A DNA stretch of 55,022 nt from assembly GCA_022837505.1 (NCBI GenBank), contig JALHFZ010000003.1:1-55022 (forward strand), in the 5' to 3' direction. The notes below the pieces were generated by a model. It had not been told where the DNA came from. It did not search any database and saw nothing but the letters and a program-made list of their open reading frames with translations. The DNA is from Synergistaceae bacterium. Lineage in GTDB: Bacteria; Synergistota; Synergistia; Synergistales; Aminobacteriaceae. Positions within the stretch are counted from its first letter, which is position 1. Each line of letters opens with the position of its first letter. The position numbers were made by a program, and so were the translations under genes. This document shows positions 32,969 through 40,349 of the stretch, in pieces.

Positions 32969-33799
32969 ATGAAACGACCGACACGCTCGGAACTAATGGC
33001 GAAATTCAACGACATGGCGAAGCGGCGGGAGCCGATCATCGGAGGCGGCGCGGGGACCGGCATCTCCGCCAAATGGGAGGAAGCGGGGGGAATCGACCTC
33101 ATCGTCATCTACAACTCGGGACGCTACCGCATGGCAGGACGCGGATCCCTCGCCGGCCTCCTCGCCTACGGCAACGCGAATGACATCGTCAAAGAGATGG
33201 CCTATGAAGTCCTTCCGGTAGTGAAGAAGACGCCCGTCCTCGCCGGGATTAACGGTACCGATCCCTTCACGATCTGGGACAAATACCTCGACGAACTGAT
33301 CTCCCTCGGCTTCGCCGGAGTGCAGAACTTCCCGACGGTCGGCCTCATCGACGGTGTCTTCCGGGCCAATCTTGAGGAGACCGGCATGGGGTACGGTCTC
33401 GAAGTGGAGGCCATCCGCGCCGCCCATGGGCGGGATCTTCTCACCACCCCCTACGTCTTCAGTGAGGAGGATGCCGTTGCCATGACGGAGGCGGGGGCGG
33501 ATATCCTCGTCTGCCATATGGGGCTGACTACAAAGGGCTCCATAGGCGCGAAGACCGCGAAGACCCTTGAGGAGTGCGTACCCCTCATCGATAGATGGGC
33601 GGAGGCCGCGAAGAAGGTACGGTCCGAGGTGATCGTCCTCTGCCACGGAGGCCCCATCGCCATGCCCGAGGACGCCTCGTATATACTGAAGCACAGCAAG
33701 CACGTCAATGGTTTCTACGGTGCCAGCTCCATGGAGCGGCTGCCGACGGAAACGGCCATCAAGGGGCAGACGGAAGCCTTTAAGAAAATCACATTCTGA
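32969..33799 (+). CDS. Phosphoenolpyruvate hydrolase family TIM-barrel protein (Tm-1 C-terminal-like)
   Basis: A 276-residue TIM-barrel protein of the PEP-hydrolase/IGPS-like family (PF09370 type): EPIIGGGAGTGISAKWEEAGGIDLIVIYNSGRYRMAGRGS (positions about 20-60), AGINGTDPF, GFAGVQNFPTVGLIDG, ADILVCHMGLTTKGSIG, VLCHGGPI and a GFYGASSMERLP phosphate-site-like loop. The same domain forms the C-terminal half of plant Tm-1. It starts 19 bases after the UPF0261 gene. Biochemical activity in bacteria is not established to my knowledge. Confidence 0.92.
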   Translation: MKRPTRSELMAKFNDMAKRREPIIGGGAGTGISAKWEEAGGIDLIVIYNSGRYRMAGRGSLAGLLAYGNANDIVKEMAYEVLPVVKKTPVLAGINGTDPFTIWDKYLDELISLGFAGVQNFPTVGLIDGVFRANLEETGMGYGLEVEAIRAAHGRDLLTTPYVFSEEDAVAMTEAGADILVCHMGLTTKGSIGAKTAKTLEECVPLIDRWAEAAKKVRSEVIVLCHGGPIAMPEDASYILKHSKHVNGFYGASSMERLPTETAIKGQTEAFKKITF

Positions 33800-33812
33800 G
33801 GAGGAAGCGAGC

Positions 33813-34337
33813 ATGCCAAGGGTCTACTACAGCACCATACTCTCCGCCCCTGTGGAGGTGGCGTGGGAGATCGTCCGGGACTTCAACGGTCTGCCGAACT
33901 GGCATCCGGGCATACAGGCGAGTGAATTGGAGGACGCCTGCTCCCCCGACTGCGGGGCCTGCATAGGGAGCGTGCGTCACTTTCAGCTTGCGAACAACGA
34001 ATGGATGCGCGAACAGCTCCTCTCGCTGTCGGACTTGGACTGCTCGGTCACCTACACGATTCTTGAGACGGGGATGAAGCTGGAAAATTACATTGCCACT
34101 CTGAAGCTCACACCGATCACCGCTACGGGCGAAACCTTTGCCGAGTGGGAGGCCGTCTTCGACGTCACTGACCCTGGGGCGGCGGAAGAGACGATGGAAA
34201 TAGTCCACACAGTATTCAGTTCCGGCCTCGAAAACCTGGATAACATGTTCCTCGAGGCCTGCGACGATGAGTGCTGCGGCTGCGGTGAATACGGCGGCGG
34301 GTGCAGCTGCGGCCAGACGGGGGGAGAGAAAGAATAA
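33813..34337 (+). CDS. SRPBCC-family protein with Cys-rich C-terminal tail
   Basis: 174 residues. The body is a START/Bet v 1-like SRPBCC domain (VYYSTILSAPVEVAWEIVRD, NGLPNWHPGIQASEL, WMREQLLSLSDLDCSVTYTI), a hydrophobic-ligand pocket fold. A CSPDCGAC insert (about 47-54) and the tail CDDECCGCGEYGGGCSCG (about 150-167) are unusually Cys-rich and suggest metal binding. SD GAGGAGG precedes ATG 33813. It is the third gene of the Tm-1-like unit, 13 bases after the TIM-barrel gene; a role beside those two proteins is inferred only from position. Confidence 0.82.
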   Translation: MPRVYYSTILSAPVEVAWEIVRDFNGLPNWHPGIQASELEDACSPDCGACIGSVRHFQLANNEWMREQLLSLSDLDCSVTYTILETGMKLENYIATLKLTPITATGETFAEWEAVFDVTDPGAAEETMEIVHTVFSSGLENLDNMFLEACDDECCGCGEYGGGCSCGQTGGEKE

Positions 34338-34345
34338 TAAAGAAA

Positions 34346-34401
34346 GCCGCCCCTCGACATGATGCCTTTGCGTTCCGGTCCCGCCGAGGGGCGGCATTTT
34401 T
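34346..34401 (+). terminator. Terminator of the Tm-1-like unit
   Basis: An 11-bp GC-rich perfect stem (34346-34356 with 34385-34395), a 28-base loop and five T (34397-34401), just after the SRPBCC stop. Confidence 0.85.
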
Positions 34402-34519
34402 ATACGCCTCCCGCCACGAACCTGCCGATTGGACGATAGCGACAGGTATCAATAACCGGTACCCCTCACCCGGAAGGGTGAAGTTATCAGAGGTTAACAA
34501 CAAATCCGCAAGCGACAGG

Positions 34520-34548
34520 TTGACAAATCCGTAAAGAGTGCCTAATAT
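34520..34548 (+). promoter_or_regulatory. Promoter of the lysine operon
   Basis: TTGACA (34520-34525) and TAATAT (34543-34548) with a 17-base spacer, close to consensus. It lies immediately before the T-box leader. A ten-base direct repeat AGCGACAGGT (34438-34447 and 34511-34520) flanks the upstream region. Confidence 0.75.
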
Positions 34549-34555
34549 ATCAGGA

Positions 34556-34836
34556 TATATCAGAAAAGCGATGATCCGGGATGCCAGAGACAGGAAATCC
34601 GGCGACAGAGAGGGACGTTCAGCGGCTGAGAGGCGTTCCCGCCGAGGTGTTGAAGGCGCAAAGCCCGGTGAGCTGAAATGGAAAGGAACCCGCGATACAC
34701 ATCGCGAAAATTCCGGAGTACATTTTCGGTCAGGGCCTCCGTCATCGGGTCCGAGCGGGGCATTGTTCCATGAATGCCCAATCAGGGTGGTACCGCGAGC
34801 GCATGACTCGTCCCTTTTCGGGGCGGGTCTTTTTTT
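34556..34836 (+). ncRNA. T-box leader controlling the dapA operon
   Basis: tRNA-sensing T-box riboswitch. The invariant T-box AGGGTGGTACCGCG is at 34784-34797; an AGAGAG element near 34606-34612 and GGCTGAGAG near 34624 resemble the stem I distal motifs. The terminator stem is 34805-34814 with 34820-34829, followed by seven T (34830-34836). The TGGT bulge fits a tRNA with discriminator A. By gene content tRNA-Lys is the expected ligand, but I could not place the specifier codon with confidence. Uncharged tRNA should stabilise the antiterminator and switch the operon on. Confidence 0.93.
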
Positions 34837-34874
34837 ATAGGCGGACTTCAAGAAAAAACAGGAGGTGTCGTGAG

Positions 34875-35759
34875 ATGTTTTCAGGAACAGGTACAGCGGT
34901 GGTAACCCCCTTTAGGGACGGAGGAATTGATTACGAGAGCTTCGGGAGATTTCTGAACTGGCAGATCGAAGGGGGAGTGGAGTTTCTCGTCGTCCTCGGG
35001 ACCACTGGTGAAAGCCCCACGGTGACGGCGGACGAACGGGCGGAGATGATAACCTTCGCGAAGAAGACTGCGGCAGGAAGAGTTCCCGTGGTGATAGGAA
35101 CGGGGTCGAACTCCACGGAACATACGATCGCTCTGTCCCGGCAGGCCGAATCCCTCGGGGCGGAGGGTGTCCTCGTGGTGACTCCCTACTATAACAAGCC
35201 TCCTCAGGAGGGTCTCTACCAGCATTTCAAGGCGGTCGCCGCAAGCATCAAGATTCCCCTCATCATCTACAACGTTCCGGGGCGCACTGGGTCGAACATC
35301 CTCCCCGAGACGGTCTACCGGCTGAGCAAGATCGCCAATATCACCGGCATCAAGGAGGCCTCGGGCGACCTGGCCCAGATCGACACCCTCGTCCGGCGGA
35401 TCAAGAAGGAGCGCCCCGATTTCGCCATCCTCTCGGGGAACGACGACCAGGCCTTCCATCTCGTGAACAGCGGCGGCGACGGTGTGATCTCCGTGCTGTC
35501 GAACGTCATGCCGAGAGAGACTTCGGACATGGTCCGCCTCGCCCTCGCCGGAGAGGTGGAGAAGGCCCGGGAGATCCATTCCCGAATCTTCCCGATGATG
35601 AAGGATCTTTTCATGGAGACGAACCCCGTCCCCGTGAAGTACGCCGTGAGCCGCCTGGGGTTCTGCCGGAATGAACTCCGCCTTCCCCTCGTGCCGGCGT
35701 CGGAGAAGTGTATGGCCGTGGTCGATGCCTCCATGAAGGAGTGCGGGGTGGCGCTGTGA
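34875..35759 (+). CDS. dapA: 4-hydroxy-tetrahydrodipicolinate synthase
   Basis: A 294-residue TIM-barrel aldolase-type enzyme, condensing pyruvate with aspartate semialdehyde in the first committed lysine step. Seen: GTGTAVVTPF, VVLGTTGESPTVTADER, the Tyr motif LVVTPYYNKPPQEG, YNVPGRTGSN and the Schiff-base Lys in ITGIKEASGD. I chose ATG 34875 after AGGAGGTG, not the longer open frame into the T-box. It is the first gene after the T-box and overlaps dapB by four bases. Confidence 0.96.
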   Translation: MFSGTGTAVVTPFRDGGIDYESFGRFLNWQIEGGVEFLVVLGTTGESPTVTADERAEMITFAKKTAAGRVPVVIGTGSNSTEHTIALSRQAESLGAEGVLVVTPYYNKPPQEGLYQHFKAVAASIKIPLIIYNVPGRTGSNILPETVYRLSKIANITGIKEASGDLAQIDTLVRRIKKERPDFAILSGNDDQAFHLVNSGGDGVISVLSNVMPRETSDMVRLALAGEVEKAREIHSRIFPMMKDLFMETNPVPVKYAVSRLGFCRNELRLPLVPASEKCMAVVDASMKECGVAL

Positions 35760-36406
35760 AGTACGGCCTTACCGGGGCATCGGGCCGGATGGGAGGGGAG
35801 ATCCGGAGGGTCTTCTCCTCCCACGAGCTCGTCTTCGCCCTCGACCTGGACGGCGAGAATTTCACGGAAAACCCGGAGGTGATGCTCGACTTCTCCCTCC
35901 CCGCTGCCCTCGGAAAAACCCTTGAGGCGGTGCGGCGCTTCTCCTGCCCCCTCGTCCTCGGAACGACGGGCCTTTCCGCAGCTCAGATGGAGGATGTCCG
36001 GGGGCTCGGGTCGGCCGTGGCGGTGGTGCAGAGCTCGAACTTTGCCGCCGGGGTGACCCTCCTCAAGATGATCCTCCGGGAGTACGCCCCCCTCTTCGCC
36101 GATTGGGACGCAGAGATCAGCGAGACCCATCACAACAGGAAGAAGGATGCCCCTTCGGGTACGGCGATCCTCCTTCGGGATGCCCTGGGGCGGGACTGCC
36201 CGACCCATTCCCTCCGGCTGGGGGGCGTCCCGGGCGACCATTCCGTTTCCTTCGCCAACGAGGGGGAGATGGTGACCCTGACCCACCGGGCCCTCTCCCG
36301 GAGCGTCTTCGCCCTCGGGGCCCTCAAGGCCGCTGAGTTCGTCCTTTCGGCCCGTCCGGGGTTTTATTCCTTTGAGGAGGTCCTGACATGCGCACAGAGG
36401 AGATAA
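35756..36406 (+). CDS. dapB: 4-hydroxy-tetrahydrodipicolinate reductase
   Basis: A 216-residue DapB with N-terminal Rossmann motif YGLTGASGRMGGEIRRVF and the catalytic/substrate loop EISETHHNRKKDAPSGTA. It is shorter than the 260-270 residues usual for DapB but keeps the active site. The start is the GTG at 35756, which overlaps the dapA stop as GTGA; the open frame reaching back to 35708 lies inside dapA. It reduces the dapA product using NAD(P)H. Confidence 0.94.
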   Translation: MKYGLTGASGRMGGEIRRVFSSHELVFALDLDGENFTENPEVMLDFSLPAALGKTLEAVRRFSCPLVLGTTGLSAAQMEDVRGLGSAVAVVQSSNFAAGVTLLKMILREYAPLFADWDAEISETHHNRKKDAPSGTAILLRDALGRDCPTHSLRLGGVPGDHSVSFANEGEMVTLTHRALSRSVFALGALKAAEFVLSARPGFYSFEEVLTCAQRR

Positions 36407-37089
36407 TCAGGCTCATCAAGGAATCGAAGAAGAAAACCCCCGCCCGGGCCTTCATCGCCGGTGATCTGGGCGGCCTGACGGCGGAAGGAGTCTCTTTCGT
36501 CGGCGGACGGGATTTCGGCGTTCTGCTGGGTGACCGTGGTGAGATCGAGCGGGTGCTGGAAGAGCATGCGGGGCGGATTACTTCTTTTGCCATTGAAACG
36601 ATCGCCCGGAATTCGGCGGTTCCGCTGGCGGACCTGACGAAGTATGAGGCCCGGATCGAGCCCGGTGCTGTGATCCGGGACATGGTGGATGTGCAGAAGG
36701 GCGCTGTAATCATGATGGGGGCCGTGATCAACATCGGCGCCGTGATCGGCGAACGGACCATGATCGACATGAACGCCGTGGTGGGCGGAAGGGCTCAGAT
36801 CGGCGCCGACTGCCACATCGGGGCGGGAGCGGTGGTGGCGGGAGTGATCGAACCTCCCAGCGCCACTCCGGTGATTATCGAGGACAAGGTCCTCGTGGGT
36901 GCCAATGCCGTGATCCTCGAAGGGGTCCGGATTGGTACGGGGGCTGTCGTGGCGGCTGGTGCCATCGTAACGAAGGATGTTCCTCCACGGACTGTGGTGG
37001 CTGGCTCCCCCGCCAGGGTCATCAAGGATGTGGACGGGAAGACCGAGTCCAAGACGGAGATCGTACAGGACCTCCGGAATCTGAAGTAG
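36388..37089 (+). CDS. dapH: 2,3,4,5-tetrahydropyridine-2,6-dicarboxylate N-acetyltransferase
   Basis: A 233-residue left-handed beta-helix acetyltransferase. An N-terminal DapH-specific region (EEIIRLIKESKKKTPARAFI, about 5-24) precedes hexapeptide repeats from about residue 90, including VIMMGAVINIGAVIGERTMI and AVILEGVRIGTGAVVAAGAI. The N-terminal region marks it as DapH (acetyl branch) rather than the succinylase DapD. The acetyl branch next needs an aminotransferase (present at 38.3 kb) and a deacetylase. It overlaps dapB by 19 bases. Confidence 0.93.
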   Translation: MRTEEIIRLIKESKKKTPARAFIAGDLGGLTAEGVSFVGGRDFGVLLGDRGEIERVLEEHAGRITSFAIETIARNSAVPLADLTKYEARIEPGAVIRDMVDVQKGAVIMMGAVINIGAVIGERTMIDMNAVVGGRAQIGADCHIGAGAVVAGVIEPPSATPVIIEDKVLVGANAVILEGVRIGTGAVVAAGAIVTKDVPPRTVVAGSPARVIKDVDGKTESKTEIVQDLRNLK

Positions 37090-37111
37090 AGTGGCAGAGG
37101 AGCGATAGAGC

Positions 37112-38323
37112 GTGCTGGTACAGAAATACGGCGGTTCGTCCGTGGCCACCCCGGAGAAGATCCGTTATGTGGCCGGGAAGATAAAGGGAAGGGTGGAGGA
37201 AGGGAAGAAGCTGGTGGTGGTGGTCTCCGCCATGGGCAAGTCCACAAACGCCCTTATCGCCCTCGGGGGGGAGGTTTCGTCCTCCCCCTCCCCCCGGGAG
37301 ATGGATATGCTCCTCTCCACGGGGGAGCAGGTCAGCTCGGCCCTGCTGGCCATGGCCCTGGATGATCTGGGGGTGGCGGCCATGTCGTGCAACGCCTTTC
37401 AGCTCGAGATGACCACCACGGGCAGCTTCAGCAACGCCCGGATCGTGGATATGAACCTCGGGAAGCTCAGAGGGCTTCTCGAGTTCCGGGATGTGCTGGT
37501 CGTCACGGGCTTTCAGGGGATCAACCCCGAGGGGGACGTGACCACCCTCGGCCGGGGGGGGTCCGATACCTCGGCGGTGGCAATCGCCGCGAAGTGCGGC
37601 TGTCCCTGCGAGATCTACAGCGACGTGGACGGCATCTACACCTGCGACCCCCATGCCGTGAAGAATGCCCGGAAGCTCGAGTACATCACCTTCGACGAAA
37701 TGCTCGAACTCTCCTCCCTCGGGGCGAAGGTCCTTCACTCCCGGGCGGTGGAGATCGCTAAAAAATATTCCGTGAGGCTCTACTGCGCCTCCACCTTCTC
37801 CGATGAAAGGGGGACGAACGTGGTGAATACCCTTCCCGAATGGCTCGAACAGCCCGTGGTCACGGGGGTGACCGCCGACAGCAACCAGATGAGGGTGAAT
37901 ATCGCCCGGATGCCCGGCTCCATGGAGGCCATGAGCGCCCTCTTCCGGGAGCTGGCGGATCGGGGCGTGAACGTGGACATGATCTCCACGGTAAATGAAA
38001 ACGGCTACTCCCACCTCACCTTCACGGTGGTGGATGCCGGAGGTAAGACCGTCCTCGAGACGGTGAAGTCCACCCTCGCCCCCTGGGAGGGGTGGGCCGT
38101 GGCGGAGGACCGGAACGTCTCCAAGGTCTCCGCCGTGGGAGTGGGAATGAAATCCGCCCCCGGCGTGGCGGCCCGGTTCTTCACCGCCCTGGGCCGGAAG
38201 GACGTTCGGATGCTGGGGACCACAACCTCGGAGATCAAGATCTCTGCCCTCGTCCCCCGGGAGCAGGAGGGGGAAGCCCTTCAGGCCCTCGTGGACGAAT
38301 TCGGGCTGGGGGACCGGGGTTGA
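37112..38323 (+). CDS. lysC: Aspartate kinase
   Basis: A 403-residue aspartokinase. Kinase domain: VQKYGGSSVATPEKI at the start, VVVVSAMGKSTNALIAL, TGFQGINPEGDVTTLGRGGSD and YSDVDGIYTCDP. The last 140 residues hold two ACT domains (SMEAMSALFRELADRGVNVD and SAPGVAARFFTALGRKDVR), the usual site of lysine/threonine feedback. GTG start at 37112 after GAGGAGCG. It phosphorylates aspartate at the head of the pathway; no aspartate-semialdehyde dehydrogenase gene is in the operon. Confidence 0.96.
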   Translation: MLVQKYGGSSVATPEKIRYVAGKIKGRVEEGKKLVVVVSAMGKSTNALIALGGEVSSSPSPREMDMLLSTGEQVSSALLAMALDDLGVAAMSCNAFQLEMTTTGSFSNARIVDMNLGKLRGLLEFRDVLVVTGFQGINPEGDVTTLGRGGSDTSAVAIAAKCGCPCEIYSDVDGIYTCDPHAVKNARKLEYITFDEMLELSSLGAKVLHSRAVEIAKKYSVRLYCASTFSDERGTNVVNTLPEWLEQPVVTGVTADSNQMRVNIARMPGSMEAMSALFRELADRGVNVDMISTVNENGYSHLTFTVVDAGGKTVLETVKSTLAPWEGWAVAEDRNVSKVSAVGVGMKSAPGVAARFFTALGRKDVRMLGTTTSEIKISALVPREQEGEALQALVDEFGLGDRG

Positions 38324-39414
38324 TGCTCTGCCCGGTCTATTCCCCCCTCGATCTCACCGTGGAGCGGGCCGAGGGGGTCAGGATTTTCACGTCCAAGGGG
38401 GAGTTTCTCGATACCTACGGAGGGATCGGGGTTCTTCCCCTGGGGCACAGCCACCCCGACGTGGTCCGCGCCATAGGGGAGAAGGCCGCCCGGTACGCCC
38501 ATCTCTCCAATTACTTCCTCGACCCCGACGCTTGCGAGACGGCGGAAATCCTCCTGTCCAAAACCGGGAGGAAAGGAGAGGTCTATTTCGCCAATTCGGG
38601 GACGGAGGCCAACGAGGCCGCCCTCAAGGCCGTGAAGAAAAACCGCAAGGGGGCCATCGTCTCCTTCGAGGGAAACTTTCACGGCCGCACCCTCGGGGCC
38701 CTCTCAATCACCTGGGGGCCCTCCATGAGGCACCCCTTCGAGCCCCTGATCCCCGGGTCCGTCTTCCTTCCCCTGAGCGGCCGCGCCCTCCTCGACTTCG
38801 CGGAGAAGAACGAAGTGGCGGGGATATTTTTTGAATGCATTCAGGGGAACACCGGCATCTATCCCATTCCAGAAGATCTCGCCCTCGCGGCGGCGAAGCT
38901 CCAGAAGGAGCGGGGCGTTTTGATCGCGGCTGACGAGATTCAGGGGGGGCTGGGCAGAACGGGAAAATTCTTCTCCTTCGAGCACTTCGGCCTCGAGCCG
39001 GACATCATCACCCTGGGGAAGGGCCTTGGGGGCGGACTGCCCCTGGGGGCGGCCCTCTTCTGCGGCTGGTCTCCCTTCGCTCCGGGGGATCACGGCTCCA
39101 CCTTCGCCCCCAACCCCGTCTCCCTCGCGGCAGGAAAGGCCGTGCTCCGTCATCTGACCCCAGACCTCCTTGAGGAGGTCTCCCGGAAGGGAGCCCTTCT
39201 GCGGGAAAGGCTTGCCGCCCTCCCCTGGGCGGGAGAGGTGCGGGGAAAAGGGCTCATGATCGGAGTGGGGGCGGAAAACCCGGCGGAGATAAAGAAAAAG
39301 GCCTTCGACCGCTCGGTCCTTCTGAACGTGACAGGTGGGGGAATCCGCTTCCTCCCGGCCCTGACGATCACGGAGCCGGAAATGGAGGAGATCGTCCGCC
39401 GGCTGAACTTCTAG
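38323..39414 (+). CDS. Acetylornithine/N-acetyl-diaminopimelate-type aminotransferase (class III)
   Basis: A 363-residue PLP aminotransferase of the ArgD/PatA class. Motifs: DTYGGIGVLPLGHSHPDVV, YFANSGTEANEAALKAVKK, FEGNFHGRTLGALSIT, AADEIQGGLGRTGKFF and the PLP Lys in DIITLGKGLGGGLPLGA. The start ATG at 38323 overlaps the lysC stop by one base (TGATG). Position after dapH suggests it transaminates N-acetyl-2-amino-6-oxopimelate; a dual role in arginine synthesis is possible. Its stop TAG overlaps the convergent GNAT stop within a CTAG. Confidence 0.9.
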   Translation: MLCPVYSPLDLTVERAEGVRIFTSKGEFLDTYGGIGVLPLGHSHPDVVRAIGEKAARYAHLSNYFLDPDACETAEILLSKTGRKGEVYFANSGTEANEAALKAVKKNRKGAIVSFEGNFHGRTLGALSITWGPSMRHPFEPLIPGSVFLPLSGRALLDFAEKNEVAGIFFECIQGNTGIYPIPEDLALAAAKLQKERGVLIAADEIQGGLGRTGKFFSFEHFGLEPDIITLGKGLGGGLPLGAALFCGWSPFAPGDHGSTFAPNPVSLAAGKAVLRHLTPDLLEEVSRKGALLRERLAALPWAGEVRGKGLMIGVGAENPAEIKKKAFDRSVLLNVTGGGIRFLPALTITEPEMEEIVRRLNF

Positions 39415-40226
39415 CAGGCGTCGGGGTCGGCGGAGAAGACGGAGAAGCGGAAGCAGTCCCGGAACCCCGCCCTCAGATAGAGGGGGTAGCCGTCGGGAGA
39501 GGACTGAAGGGTCATCAGGGAGCACCCCGAGGCCCGGGCTTCTTCGATGCACCGGGAGAGGAGCATTCTTCCGAGCCCCTTCCGCCGGAAGGCGGGCACG
39601 GTGGAGAAGAAGTAGAGCCCGGCGGTCTCTCCCCTAAGGGAGACCAGGGCAGTGGCCGCCGGGGACTCCCCATAAAACAGGGTGACCAGCCGGAAGGACT
39701 GGCGGAAGGGCTCCGAAAGAAATCCTGCCGCAAAGGCAGAAAAGGTCTCTTCATGCTCCCTCCCTGAGGAAAAGCCTTCCAGAGAACACAGAGCCCAGGT
39801 ACGGGCATCCTCAGAACTGAATGCCCCCCTGACCGTCACCGAAGGGGGGAGTTTCTCGGAAGCCGCCCCCGGAGGGAGGTCCAGCACCATGGCCGGCGGG
39901 GCGCACCGCTCCTTCAGCCCGTGCCGGACGAGGGCTTTTCTCACCTCCGGTGAGTCTGTGGAGGGACTGATCCACCAGGTGAAGGGGACCCCTTCCTCCT
40001 GAAAGAAGGAGACGGCCCGGACGACCCCCTCCTCCGGATCCCCCTCCGGGCTCCCCCAGACGAAGTTCTGGTCGGCGATGGAAACCCCCGTGGAGACGCA
40101 CAATAACCCCTCCCGCCATTCCCTCCGGGAGGCCGGAAGGATGCCGAGAAGCCCGAGGGTGTCCGAAAAATTTCCCTCCGCTTTTTTCATCATTGAACCG
40201 CAAAGATTTTCTGCCCTTTGTTCCAT
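39411..40226 (-). CDS. GNAT family N-acetyltransferase
   Basis: A 271-residue protein with a C-terminal GNAT domain: ATALVSLRGETAGLYFFSTV then the acetyl-CoA loop RRKGLGRMLLSRCIEEA and a final YPLYLRAGFRDCFRFSVF strand. The N-terminal 130 residues look like a second, degenerate GNAT-like half (GVPFTWWISPSTDSPEVRKA). The start ATG at 40226 follows AGAGGAG; the open frame extends to 41075 over the opposite gene and is not coding. Substrate unknown. Confidence 0.85.
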   Translation of the reverse strand: MEQRAENLCGSMMKKAEGNFSDTLGLLGILPASRREWREGLLCVSTGVSIADQNFVWGSPEGDPEEGVVRAVSFFQEEGVPFTWWISPSTDSPEVRKALVRHGLKERCAPPAMVLDLPPGAASEKLPPSVTVRGAFSSEDARTWALCSLEGFSSGREHEETFSAFAAGFLSEPFRQSFRLVTLFYGESPAATALVSLRGETAGLYFFSTVPAFRRKGLGRMLLSRCIEEARASGCSLMTLQSSPDGYPLYLRAGFRDCFRFSVFSADPDAC

Positions 40227-40349
40227 GCAATCTCCTCTTTCGGGAAGTTGTGGCATAATTGTACAGGGAAAGGGGAATTTCGCCATGGGGCGAAGCCCTT
40301 TTCCCGTTAAAGAAAGATTCAGCCATGAATTGAAAGGGAGGTTTTTCCT

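Noticed and set aside
34770..34874. Upstream start for dapA within the leader
   Set aside because: It lies inside the T-box and terminator; ATG 34875 has the SD.
36388..37089. Succinyltransferase DapD instead of DapH
   Set aside because: The short N-terminal DapH-type region and length of 233 residues fit the acetyltransferase; DapD has a different, longer N-terminal domain.
38092..39414. Long start for the class III aminotransferase inside lysC
   Set aside because: The first 77 codons are out-of-frame lysC; the ATG at 38323 overlaps the lysC stop and gives the normal N-terminus.
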